The notes beneath the pieces are model-generated. The model made no database searches. It was not told the DNA's origin and was given only the letters and a program-made list of their open reading frames with translations. From assembly GCA_014843695.1 (NCBI GenBank), contig CM026402.1, forward strand, positions 18,180,590-18,244,589: 64,000 nt of DNA, in the 5' to 3' direction. The stretch comes from Archivesica marissinica. Its lineage: Eukaryota; Mollusca; Bivalvia; Venerida; Vesicomyidae. The position numbers were made by a program, and so were the translations under genes. Shown here piece after piece: positions 54,821 through 63,442 of this stretch (position 1 is the stretch's first letter; every line of letters starts with the position of its first letter).

Positions 54821-55219
54821 ACTACTTGTTTTGCTATGCAATGTACTGTTGGTTTTCATAGGAGTGAGTGGAAATGATTCCAGGACAAACATTTAGCCAC
54901 ACAATAGATTACATCTCAACTGCATACTATTATATACTGGATTAGAACTGTGAATTCATGTCTAGTTGCTGTATGATTATCTCTTTATCTTACGTCATGT
55001 TGTACATCCACGTTCTACGTATACAATTGTTGTGTACGTACATCATTATTTTGGACAGGAAGAACTGTCCAATGCCTAATTGAATTTGGGATTCTAAATA
55101 TATGTGTTGCCTGGTATGTAGCAGATATATCGTTATAAACGAGCGTGACTCGTGTAACATTTTGTATTTTAAATATTAATTATTTTACAATGAATGCGAC
55201 AACAGTTTTATCAGCTTTT
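54821..55219. other. Non-repetitive flank of the satellite array
   Basis: Ordinary AT-rich single-copy-looking sequence. I see no long open frame, splice-bounded exon, RNA gene or tandem repeat here. Confidence 0.6.
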
Positions 55220-55748
55220 ATTAAAGCGCCACTACATTGCAAAAAGCACAAAAAGAGCATTTTTCACGTATAAATGCATTGTTACTACAACTAATTTCTA
55301 ACACTAATATTGAATCAATAAATAGTGTTTTTGTGGTCTACAAATATTCAAAAATGAAAGTAGGATTCCATATAATAATAATATATATCGACGCTCCTGA
55401 TTTGACGTGTGTTTGTCATTGAAGTCAATATTAAAACGCGTGATACTGTCGTTTAGAGATAATGTAACTTAGACTAGTCTATAAATAATATGAATAGTCA
55501 CAAAGGTGAGATATAACAGTAAATTTGTACCATAAATCGTGTTCTTCAGGATACACGCGTTGTATTACGCATGGATGTCGACCCTATTTACATTGTTTTA
55601 TTATGTCAACAAACCGCGTATACGACGTTTGTTTATTAGTTGAAATACTCGGTTTTTGAGGCAAATATTTGGAAATTAATTGTACCACATAATAGGAAAT
55701 TACATTCTGTAGAAATTTGCATTTTCAATGATGTAGTGCCGCTTTAAT
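55220..55748. mobile_element. Candidate non-autonomous inverted-repeat element (MITE-like), about 529 bp
   Basis: The ends form an 18-bp terminal inverted repeat with one mismatch. The left arm attaaagcgccactacat is at 55220-55237 and the right arm atgtagtgccgctttaat at 55731-55748. TTAA occurs within both tips (55221-55224 and 55744-55747), so a TTAA target-site duplication is possible but not proven. The interior has no transposase-like frame; the only sizeable frame is a 61-codon stretch at 55237-55422 with no recognisable features. A further ggcactacat lies outside at 55811-55820, inverted relative to the right arm, so element ends may be nested. The class is uncertain. Confidence 0.5.
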
Positions 55749-55839
55749 CATTCTCGATGGCGCAGAGTCAAGCACCCACGCGTAGTGTCAATAACATTTT
55801 ATTTTGAGTCGGCACTACATATTACAAATCTATCTATCT

Positions 55840-55953
55840 TAATGTCGAACCCCTCGTGAGGACGTAGACATGTTGCGCGTCAAAACCCGCAATCTTCCTC
55901 TAATGTCGAACCCCTCGCGGGGACGTAGACATGTTGCGCGTCAAAACCCGCAA
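55840..55953 (-). repeat. Duplicated 61-bp segment in the LINE 3' tail
   Basis: A 61-bp unit beginning taatgtcgaacccctcg at 55840 is repeated from 55901, the second copy running to about 55953. The copies differ by cgtgagg versus cgcgggg. It lies between the LINE stop codon and the simple-repeat tail, so it is best read as a tandem duplication within the 3' untranslated region. Confidence 0.8.
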
Positions 55954-56045
55954 AGAAGTTAATAGTATGAGTAGTTAAAAGCATAATTTAAGAAAGTAAT
56001 GAAAATAAGTTGTGGTAAAAGTTTAAACGCAGCTGCGCAGAACAA

Positions 56046-56766
56046 CTAGGGACTGGCATGATCAATATGGCAAACTGCCGTATTGAATTGTTCTATGGTA
56101 GGGAGATGGACAATGTCAGGAGGGAGTACGTGGTTCCAATGATAGATTGTTCTTGGAAAGAAGGAAAACTTGTAGTAGTCTGTAGTTGCTGTAATTAACC
56201 TATAGCTTAAGGAATGGCAATGGCGAGCAGGACGGGAGAGGGGAACTAGGTAATTTTCAATGGGAATAGCAACAAGATCATTATGAATTTTATACATAAG
56301 GGATAACCTATTGTCAATACGCCGTTGATCTAGTCTGCGTAAATTTAGGGAATGTAGCATGTCTGTAACACTAGAGGTACGATAGAAGTCAGCCTTTATC
56401 CAGCGGGCTGCTCTTCGCTAGACACCTTCAATTTGGTCTATCAATGTGTGGGTATGGGGCGACCAGATCTCGGAGCCATATTCAATTTGGGGTCTCACTA
56501 GTGTCTGGTAAGCCATGGACTTAAGGGGTTCGGATTTGACCTGAGGTTTCTACGTAGAAATCCTAATGTTTAGTTTGCTTTCTTAGTTGACCTTTTTATG
56601 TGAGTGTCCCACGAGAGGTTATTTGAGATATCCACACCAAGGTATTTGGCTGAGGTGACCGACTCAAGTAGGACTCCATGAAGTTCATATTGACTGGAAA
56701 TAGGATGTTTCCTTCTGGTGACGTGGATAACTTGACATTTGGAGGGGTTAAATGTCCAACTCCAAC
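56046..56766 (-). pseudogene. Broken LINE reverse transcriptase, C-terminal part
   Basis: Reading on the minus strand from 56766, the frame starts with WTFNPSKCQVIHVTRR, matching the late reverse transcriptase region in which FNPSKC is followed by a conserved strand. Soon after comes a KYLGVDISNNLSW segment. A TAA interrupts at 56570-56572. A frameshift lies near 56525-56530, after which the frame contains YQTLVRPQIEYGSEIWSPHT, the usual segment after the palm and thumb. A TAG lies at 56418-56420. The final intact stretch (56360-56046) has DQRRIDNRLSLMYKIHNDLV and DYYKFSFFPRTIYHWNHVLP, then a stop at 56046-56048. These motifs in this order identify a LINE ORF2 C terminus. The catalytic YADD region is missing because of truncation, so it is inactive. 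Confidence 0.85.
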
Positions 56767-56775
56767 TCCAACAAA

Positions 56776-56974
56776 TAACATAAGCTCTAATGAGCTTTTA
56801 TAACCGACTATATAACAACATGTGTATATGAATAACAGGAGTAAAACAGCTATGGGAAATAAAAATTTGAATTAAATTAGACATTCTATGCCCTAAAACA
56901 AAACAGGCAACTAATATGAGATTATTTATAAAAGAAAACTAAAAATGCAATCTAACCTATAGCTGAAATGACCT
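56776..56974. other. AT-rich spacer
   Basis: No coding or RNA feature seen. A short perfect inverted repeat, aagctctaatgagctt, lies next to the LINE truncation point at about 56782-56797. Confidence 0.5.
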
Positions 56975-57612
56975 CCATGCTCATCCTTCACTGTGGGACC
57001 CATTACCTGGTATAGCATACTACACACGTACTCCATGCTCATCCTTCACTGTGGGACCCATTACCTGGTATAGCATACTACACACGTACTCCATGCTCAT
57101 CCTTCACTGTGGGACCCATTACCTAGTATAGCATACTACACACGTACTCCATGCTCATCCTTCACTGTGGGACCCATTACCTGGTATAGCATACTACACA
57201 CGTACTCCATGCTCATCCTTCACTGTGGGACCCATTACCTGGTATAGCATACTACACACGTACTCCATGCTCATCCTTCACTGTGGGACCCATTACCTGG
57301 TATAGCATACTACACACTTACTCCATGCTGATCCTTCACTGTGGGACCCATTACCTGGTATAGCATACTACACACGTACTCCATGCTGATCCTTCACTGT
57401 GGGACCCATTACCTGGTATAGCATACTACACACTTACTCCATGCTGATCCTTCACTGTGGGACCCATTACCTGGTATAGCATACTACACACGTACTCCAT
57501 GCTCATCCTTCACTGTGGGACCCATTACCTGGTATAGCATACTACACACTTACTCCATGCTGATCCTTCACTGGGGGACCCATTACCTGGTATAGCATAC
57601 TACACACTTACA
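56975..57612. repeat. 58-bp minisatellite, 11 copies
   Basis: Units start at 56975 and every 58 bp to 57555, each beginning ccatgctcatccttcactg or ccatgctgatccttcactg. Variation is confined to few sites: c/g after ccatgct, cacacg versus cacact near the unit end, and single changes in the third and eleventh copies. The array overlaps the C-terminal codons and stop of the LINE relic to its right. The minus-strand stop at 57583-57585 is inside the last unit. The array is bounded by an 8-bp inverted pair, gaaatgac (56965-56972) and gtcatttc (57613-57620). Confidence 0.95.
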
Positions 57613-57911
57613 GTCATTTCCATTCCAAGCGGAAATCAAGCTCTTGAAATGACTGAAGCTAGTTGTAACAGTAAAGTCATCAGGTAGGGAATTCCACAGA
57701 ACAGGAGCAGCATAGATGAACGTGCATTTTACCACAGGTGATTGTTCTTACATGTGGTATATTCAAACTATTTGAATATCTAAAGTTATATTTGGATTCC
57801 CTTTTTGCAACTAAATGACATAATACAGGAGTTGCTAGTTTATTTACAATTTTAAATGATTCTAGTGTCAATGATGAATATAGAGTATTGATGCACATCA
57901 AGTAAGACACA
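57583..57911 (-). pseudogene. C-terminal fragment of a second LINE reverse transcriptase
   Basis: On the minus strand one frame reads through KIVNKLATPVLCHL and ESKYNFRYSNSLNIPHVRT. A frameshift near 57722-57735 leads to a second frame with FIYAAPVLWNSLPDDF, FSHFKSLISAWNG and CKCVVCYTR before a TAA at 57583-57585. The order NFRYSN, IP.VRT, AAPVLWNSLPD, FK..I..W and C.C..C is the familiar end of many invertebrate non-LTR retrotransposon polymerases. It is a small inactive piece. Both of its ends have become minisatellites. It belongs to a different LINE lineage from 56046-56766, because the C-terminal motifs do not match. Confidence 0.8.
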
Positions 57912-58308
57912 ATGATGAATATAGAGTATTGATGCACATCAAGTAAGACACAATGATGAATATAGAGTATTGATGCACATCAAGTAAGACACAATGATGA
58001 ATATAGAGTATTGATGCACATCAAGTAAGACACAATGATGAATATAGAGTATTGATGCACATCAAGTAAGACACAATGATGAATATAGAGTATTGATGCA
58101 CATCAAGTAAGACACAATGATGAATATAGAGTATTGATGCACATCAAGTAAGACACAATGATGAATATAGAGTATTGATGCACATCAAGTAAGACACAAT
58201 GATGAATATAGAGTATTGATGCACATCAAGTAAGACACAATGATGAATATAGAGTATTGATGCACATCAAGTAAGACACAATGATGAATATAGAGTATTG
58301 ATGCACAT
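57870..58308. repeat. 41-bp minisatellite, about 10.7 copies, almost invariant
   Basis: Units begin aatgatgaatatagagtatt at 57870 and every 41 bp to 58280; the last unit is cut at about 58308. I see no difference between units, so the expansion is recent or the assembly has copied one consensus. The first unit overlaps the 5' side of the LINE relic frame (residues read as INTLYSSLTLESF). Because 41 is not a multiple of three, the duplication destroys the frame. Confidence 0.95.
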
Positions 58309-58766
58309 TGATCCTGATATAAACATGCAGACATCCGAACTGTCGCCCCAACCGGCCACTACAACTGTTTATATATTTAATAAACTAAACACTATACTTA
58401 ACTTAGGTGACAGTGTGCTTGAGAATGTCTAATTTCTAATCCAAGGCTACGACAATAAAGAAAACGTTGAAATATCTCCGAACGAAACGTCTTTTCACTG
58501 TATTGTTGTCATCTAGTAGTTTACCTCTCTCTCTATATATACACACATATATATATTCAACTCTAGATACATCAGTGTTCCAGTTGTTAACGCGAATCCA
58601 GGGCTCGATCACCCGTCTAACCCTTACAATGCGTGCAGTATATTAAATGGGACAGTAAACCGGTGTATCATGTATTGGTGACATACAGCGGGCATGTAAA
58701 ATAACCAGGGATGCTTCTGTAATTGGGAGCACGCGCCGTCTATATCTGCACTCTCCGACAAGTAAA
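58309..58766. other. Non-coding interval with a compound microsatellite
   Basis: No gene seen. A ct/ta/ca compound microsatellite lies at about 58525-58557. The part from about 58560 contains gggctcgatcaccc, weakly like a tRNA T-loop, so a degraded SINE body upstream of the fragment at 58767 is possible. Confidence 0.5.
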
Positions 58767-58857
58767 TTGGCGATGGATTACACCAGGAATGAGGTCTCGT
58801 GAGCGCCGGTTTAATATAATATTGTTAAAACTAGTTTCGCAATCGACCAACAATAAA
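58767..58857 (+). mobile_element. SINE 3' fragment
   Basis: The stretch ttggcgatggattacaccag with the following gaatgaggtctcg matches 62423-62456 with only a few differences. It continues into ttaatata..gttaaaac and cgcaatcg..caacaataaa, which parallels the tail of the SINE at 62488-62720. Shared 3' ends between otherwise different SINEs suggest mobilisation by the same LINE. Confidence 0.5.
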
Positions 58858-58920
58858 TGTGTATAACATGTATAGAATGATGATGTTAAATATTGGATGT
58901 TTTAGAATTTCGTTTCACTA

Positions 58921-59764
58921 TATTGTATGTATATTGCCTACTACACAGGTGTATATGTGATATTGTATGTATATTGCCTACTACACAGGTGTATATGTGA
59001 TATTGTATGTATATTGCCTACTACACAGGTGTATATGTGATATTGTATGTATATTGCCTACTACACAGGTGTATATGTGATATTGTATGTATATTGCCTA
59101 CTACACAGGTTATATGTGATATTGTATGTATATTGCCTACTACACAGGTGTATATGTGATATTGTATGTATATTGCCTACTACACAGGTGTATATGTGAT
59201 ATTGTATGTATATTGCCTACTACACAGGTGTATATGTGATATTGTATGTATATTGCCTACTACACAGGTGTATATGTGATATTGTATGTATATTGCCTAC
59301 TACACAGGTGTATATGTGATATTGTATGTATATTGCCTACTACACAGGTGTATATGTGATATTGTATGTATATTGCCTACTACACAGGTGTATATGTGAT
59401 ATTGTATGTATATTGCCTACTACACAGGTGTATATGTGATATTGTATGTATATTGCCTACTACACAGGTGTATATGTGATATTGTATGTATATTGCCTAC
59501 TACACAGGTGTATATGTGATATTGTATGTATATTGCCTACTACACAGGTGTATATGTGATATTGTATGTATATTGCCTACTACACAGGTGTATATGTGAT
59601 ATTGTATGTATATTGCCTACTACACAGGTGTATATGTGATATTGTATGTATATTGCCTACTACACAGGTGTATATGTGATATTGTATGTATATTGCCTAC
59701 TACACAGGTGTATATGTGATATTGTATGTATATTGCCTACTACACAGGTGTATATGTGATATTG
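58921..59764. repeat. 40-bp minisatellite, at least 21 copies, cut by an assembly gap
   Basis: Units begin tattgtatgtatattgccta and repeat every 40 bp. One unit near 59110 lacks a single g (aggttatatg), which shifts the register. Otherwise the units are identical. The array runs into the run of N, so its true length is unknown. Confidence 0.95.
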
Positions 59765-60764
59765 NNNNNNNNNNNNNNNNNNNNNNNNNNNNNNNNNNNN
59801 NNNNNNNNNNNNNNNNNNNNNNNNNNNNNNNNNNNNNNNNNNNNNNNNNNNNNNNNNNNNNNNNNNNNNNNNNNNNNNNNNNNNNNNNNNNNNNNNNNNN
59901 NNNNNNNNNNNNNNNNNNNNNNNNNNNNNNNNNNNNNNNNNNNNNNNNNNNNNNNNNNNNNNNNNNNNNNNNNNNNNNNNNNNNNNNNNNNNNNNNNNNN
60001 NNNNNNNNNNNNNNNNNNNNNNNNNNNNNNNNNNNNNNNNNNNNNNNNNNNNNNNNNNNNNNNNNNNNNNNNNNNNNNNNNNNNNNNNNNNNNNNNNNNN
60101 NNNNNNNNNNNNNNNNNNNNNNNNNNNNNNNNNNNNNNNNNNNNNNNNNNNNNNNNNNNNNNNNNNNNNNNNNNNNNNNNNNNNNNNNNNNNNNNNNNNN
60201 NNNNNNNNNNNNNNNNNNNNNNNNNNNNNNNNNNNNNNNNNNNNNNNNNNNNNNNNNNNNNNNNNNNNNNNNNNNNNNNNNNNNNNNNNNNNNNNNNNNN
60301 NNNNNNNNNNNNNNNNNNNNNNNNNNNNNNNNNNNNNNNNNNNNNNNNNNNNNNNNNNNNNNNNNNNNNNNNNNNNNNNNNNNNNNNNNNNNNNNNNNNN
60401 NNNNNNNNNNNNNNNNNNNNNNNNNNNNNNNNNNNNNNNNNNNNNNNNNNNNNNNNNNNNNNNNNNNNNNNNNNNNNNNNNNNNNNNNNNNNNNNNNNNN
60501 NNNNNNNNNNNNNNNNNNNNNNNNNNNNNNNNNNNNNNNNNNNNNNNNNNNNNNNNNNNNNNNNNNNNNNNNNNNNNNNNNNNNNNNNNNNNNNNNNNNN
60601 NNNNNNNNNNNNNNNNNNNNNNNNNNNNNNNNNNNNNNNNNNNNNNNNNNNNNNNNNNNNNNNNNNNNNNNNNNNNNNNNNNNNNNNNNNNNNNNNNNNN
60701 NNNNNNNNNNNNNNNNNNNNNNNNNNNNNNNNNNNNNNNNNNNNNNNNNNNNNNNNNNNNNNNN
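59765..60764. other. Assembly gap of exactly 1000 N
   Basis: The round length suggests a placeholder rather than a measured distance. Sequence on the two sides belongs to different minisatellites, so at least one junction is hidden inside the gap. Confidence 0.98.
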
Positions 60765-61702
60765 GGTCGATACATAGGCTGATATCATGCTACCGAGGGT
60801 CGATACATAGGCTGATATCATGCTACCGAGGGTCGATACATAGGCTGATATCATGCTACCGAGGGTCGATACATAGGCTGATATCATGCTACCGAGGGTC
60901 GATACATAGGCTGATATCATGCTACCGAGGGTCGATACATAGGCTGATATCATGCTACCGAGGGTCGATACATAGGCTGATATCATGCTACCGAGGGTCG
61001 ATACATTGGCTGATATCATGCTACCGAGGGCGATACATAGGCTGATATCATGCTACCGAGGGTCGATACATAGGCTGATATCATGCTACCGAGGGTCGAT
61101 ACATTGGCTGATATCATGTTACCGAGGGTCGATACATAGGCTGATATCATGCTACCGAGGGTCGATAATGGCTGATATCATGCTACCGAGGGTCGATACA
61201 TTGGCTGATATCATGCTACCGAGGGTCGATACATAGGCTGATATCATGCTACCGAGGGTCGATACATAGGCTGATATCATGCTACCGAGGGTCGATACAT
61301 AGGCTGATATCATGCTACCGAGGGTCGATACATAGGCTGATATCATGCTACCGAGGGTCGATACATAGGCTGATATCATGCTACCGAGGGTCGATACATA
61401 GGCTGATATCATGCTACCGAGGGTCGATACATAGGCTGATATCATGCTACCGAGGGTCGATACATAGGCTGATATCATGCTACCGAGGGTCGATACATAG
61501 GCTGATATCATGCTACCGAGGGTCGATACATAGGCTGATATCATGCTACCGAGGGTCGATACATAGGCTGATATCATGTTACTGAGGGTCGATACATAGG
61601 CTGATATCATGCTACCGAGGGTCGATACATAGGCTGATATCATGCTACCGAGGGTCGATACATTGGCTGATATCATGCTACCGAGGGTTGATACATAGGC
61701 TG
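60765..61702. repeat. 33-bp minisatellite, about 28 copies
   Basis: Units begin ggtcgatacataggctgat and repeat every 33 bp, with a t variant (acattgg) in some. A 1-bp deletion occurs at about 61029 (gagggcgata) and a 2-bp deletion at about 61168 (gataatggctg). Because 33 is a multiple of three and the unit lacks stops in some frames, both strands give repetitive frames with an 11-residue period (GSIHRLISCYR on plus, STLGSMISAYV on minus). I regard these as incidental. Confidence 0.95.
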
Positions 61703-62289
61703 AAATGAAACTAGTCACGAAATAACGTCTTTATTACTTTGATCTGAATTTGAACATTTAATAATCAAAATCATACTCTCAGTTATCCATTTATCAGGAA
61801 TAAATCATAATTACTGAATTAGACACACGAAAATGATAATTGATTGACAGATTAAAATATTACCACAAACTACAAACATCTGTTATCTGTCAAATTTGAC
61901 TCACTGGGATGCTACGGAAGTAAACAAACTAGCACCGAATACGAATGCGTTATTTATCAGAAACTAGTTATGATACGGCTTTTCTGGTTTGTTCCGGTCT
62001 TGTGACTGTATCAAACCGGCAAATGTATAAAGCTGGGTGGTAGACAGTATTATGGTAGGCAAATAACGATAAAAATAGGCTAAAATTCATATCTAAGTAA
62101 TAATATATACTATTCGTCGCCTCCGCATATTATTTGCCAACAATGCGTTTAAAAAGGTTGGATTTCTTTACTGAAAAATAACTAACTAAGAAATAGTATT
62201 GCATGATAACCACTTAGAAATTGTGAGTGATACAGAACTGTGACATCAAACAAATCAATAAACATCTTCATGGTCCAATGCACACGAGA
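61703..62289. other. AT-rich non-coding interval
   Basis: I see no convincing exon, RNA gene or repeat here. Confidence 0.5.
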
Positions 62290-62480
62290 CTATGTTACAC
62301 AGCAGTCATACGGTTGGCAAACAGTAGTGAGAAAGGTCCGGAGTTCGAACCCCGCTGGAGCCATTACGATTGTGCCCTTAGGCAAGGCATTTCAATTCCA
62401 CATTGCCTCTTCTCTCTCCTTCATGGCGATGGATTCCATCAGGAATGAGGTCTCGAGAGTGATCAATATAAGTTGAAAAA
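62290..62480 (+). mobile_element. tRNA-derived SINE copy
   Basis: A tRNA-like head has a weak A box tggcaaacagt (62315-62325) and a good B box agttcgaacc (62342-62351). A core follows with gtgcccttaggcaaggca, a motif I know from conserved cores of several metazoan SINEs. Then come gatggattccatcagg, aatgaggtctcg and atcaatataagttg. The last parts are shared with 58767-58857 and with the tail of the next SINE. The element is directly followed by a second SINE. Confidence 0.65.
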
Positions 62481-62487
62481 ACAGTAG

Positions 62488-62720
62488 TGGCATCCGATTA
62501 GCGAAGTGGTTAGCAACCTCGCTTCTCACTAATGCAACCCGGGTTCGATCCTCGGACCAGGATGTATGTGAGATGGTACGGTGGTCGCCAGATCGGACAG
62601 GTGGGATTTCTCCGGGTACACCGGTTTCCTCCCACACGAATGACCACATTTACTCTTTCATCCGCGTCAACGAGAATGATTAATATAAGTTGGTAAAACG
62701 TGCTTCACAATCGTTAAATA
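62488..62720 (+). mobile_element. tRNA-derived SINE copy with a conserved central core
   Basis: The A box tagcgaagtgg (62499-62509) fits the pol III consensus exactly, and the B box ggttcgatcc is at 62542-62551. The T arm can still pair (ccggg with ctcgg), but the acceptor stem cannot, so this is not a tRNA gene. The body contains tttctccgggtacaccggtt and tcctcccac, resembling the core shared by the so-called Meta SINEs of many animals (from memory, not checked). The tail has attaatataagttggtaaaa and a short ttaaataaaggttaaac end. Confidence 0.7.
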
Positions 62721-62786
62721 AAGGTTAAACTAAACAATAGTGGCTTATTCTTATGTGCAACGCTCAGACAAGTAACTCTGTATCTA

Positions 62787-63032
62787 TTAACCCATTTCAT
62801 TCTGGATACCGTTCAAATAGTATTTGCAAAGAACATATAGCCAGATCATCCGCCATGGATCGTGCTGTCTGATCAGGCTCTATGCTGTTTGCTATTCAGA
62901 TGATCTTGCTAAGACACCTGGCTATGTAGCAAACAACATAGATCCTGATCAGCACGCAGCGTCACGCTGCGGCTGATCTGGATCTATGTTGTTTGCAAAA
63001 GCCTTTAAATGCACCAGAATGAAATGGGGTAA
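62787..63032. mobile_element. TTAA-ended MITE (piggyBac-like), 246 bp
   Basis: The terminal inverted repeat is ttaacccatttcattctgg at 62787-62805 and ccagaatgaaatggggtaa at 63014-63032. It pairs over 18-19 positions; the right TTAA has decayed to gtaa. A TTAA target and CCC/GGG tips are typical of piggyBac-type elements. The interior has no coding capacity but is rich in palindromes, including a long hairpin at 62929-62996 and a shorter pair, agatcatc with gatgatct. It lies only a few bases beyond the splice donor of the candidate exon at 63046. Confidence 0.7.
62929..62996. repeat. Long near-perfect hairpin inside the MITE
   Basis: The left arm gcaaacaacatagatcc pairs perfectly with ggatctatgttgtttgc (17 bp). 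After one mismatch gatcagc pairs with gctgatc, then a bulge, then gcagcg with cgctgc around a loop of about three bases near 62962. A diverged extra copy of the arm, gatcaggctctatgctgttt, lies at about 62871-62890. Confidence 0.85.
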
Positions 63033-63045
63033 GAGTGCTACTTAC

Positions 63046-63167
63046 TTCATTGGATTATTTGTGGGATTCCAGCGTATAAGATCTTTCATTTTCATTGTAG
63101 ATCTGTCTGGCGGTTGGTCAGTTGGTGCCTCCACTTTGGGCTTCCTTTGACGCTTAACAACAGGTGT
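63046..63167 (-). CDS. Candidate internal coding exon, possibly Bdp1 (TFIIIB subunit)
   Basis: On the minus strand a 122-bp segment is bounded by an acceptor (atttattttccag before 63167, with a pyrimidine-rich tract) and a strong donor (gtaagt after 63046). Only one of three phases is open across it, giving about 40 residues: a basic, proline-rich start (TPVVKRQRKPKVEAPTDQPP) and an end reading MKMKDLIRWNPTNNPM. The combination of both splice signals with a single open phase makes a real exon likely. The DLI..NP.NNPM motif recalls a conserved stretch I associate with the RNA polymerase III factor TFIIIB subunit Bdp1, but this is memory of a short motif only. No neighbouring exon is visible in the window, so gene identity is unproven. 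The gene would run right to left, with upstream exons beyond 64000 and downstream exons to the left. The MITE begins 13 bp past the exon edge. Confidence 0.5.
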
Positions 63168-63442
63168 CTGGAAAATAAATTGCTTCTGTAACAAGAGTTC
63201 ATTCTAGGTCAGAATTTTTGGGAGAAGTGAGAAAGCGTGTGATCGCTTCCTTAAATGGTGTTCTTTAATATACTTCTGCAAAATAGGGTTAAAATGCACA
63301 GTACAACCATTAAATACAACATTTGAATAGAAGGAATGCTTTATAATGGGCCAGTGTATCTTACTAGACCAAATTTTGTTTGAACATCGTAAAAACCAAA
63401 ATATATATATATATTTATTTTTTTAGGGAGAAGTGGGGCCCC
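63168..63442 (-). other. Probable intron sequence
   Basis: If the exon at 63046-63167 is real, this is the upstream intron. No further exon is seen. A short (at)n run lies at about 63401-63414. Confidence 0.4.

Larger units (their letters stand above)
55826..56775 (-). mobile_element. 5'-truncated non-LTR retrotransposon (LINE) relic
   Basis: On the minus strand this holds the last part of a reverse transcriptase frame, a 3' untranslated tail and, at the far end (about 55829-55840), a short tail read on the minus strand as aagatagatagattt. That is a simple-repeat tail of the kind found on many LINEs. The element begins abruptly near 56775, the common 5' truncation left by incomplete reverse transcription. 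Family assignment is uncertain. It differs from the LINE relic at 57583-57911 in its C-terminal sequence. Confidence 0.75.

Noticed and set aside
5446..54896. Many long open frames (up to about 400 residues) on the plus strand of the satellite
   Set aside because: The type B unit has no stop in any plus frame and 20 is not a multiple of three, so all frames give the same 20-residue repeat. There are no splice signals, start context or domain features.
55237..55422. 61-codon plus-strand frame
   Set aside because: It lies inside the inverted-repeat element, has low-complexity composition and no recognisable domain.
56596..56781. 61-residue minus-strand frame as a separate protein
   Set aside because: It is an out-of-frame reading of the LINE polymerase; the neighbouring frame gives the conserved motifs.
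57680..57937. 85-residue minus-strand frame as a host gene
   Set aside because: Its sequence is the end of a LINE polymerase, with a frameshift, and its start is inside the 41-bp minisatellite.
59660..61045. Frames of over 360 residues crossing the N gap
   Set aside because: Most of each frame is unknown bases; the rest is minisatellite.
1..61702. CRISPR-like regular repeats
   Set aside because: The units are directly adjacent with no unique spacers, in a clearly eukaryotic context.
62492..62564. A functional tRNA gene at the good A and B boxes
   Set aside because: The T arm pairs but the acceptor arms do not, and SINE core and tail follow directly.
62227..62649. Short frames of 73 to 85 residues around 62.2-62.6 kb
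   Set aside because: They lie within SINE sequence and overlap on both strands; no recognisable protein.
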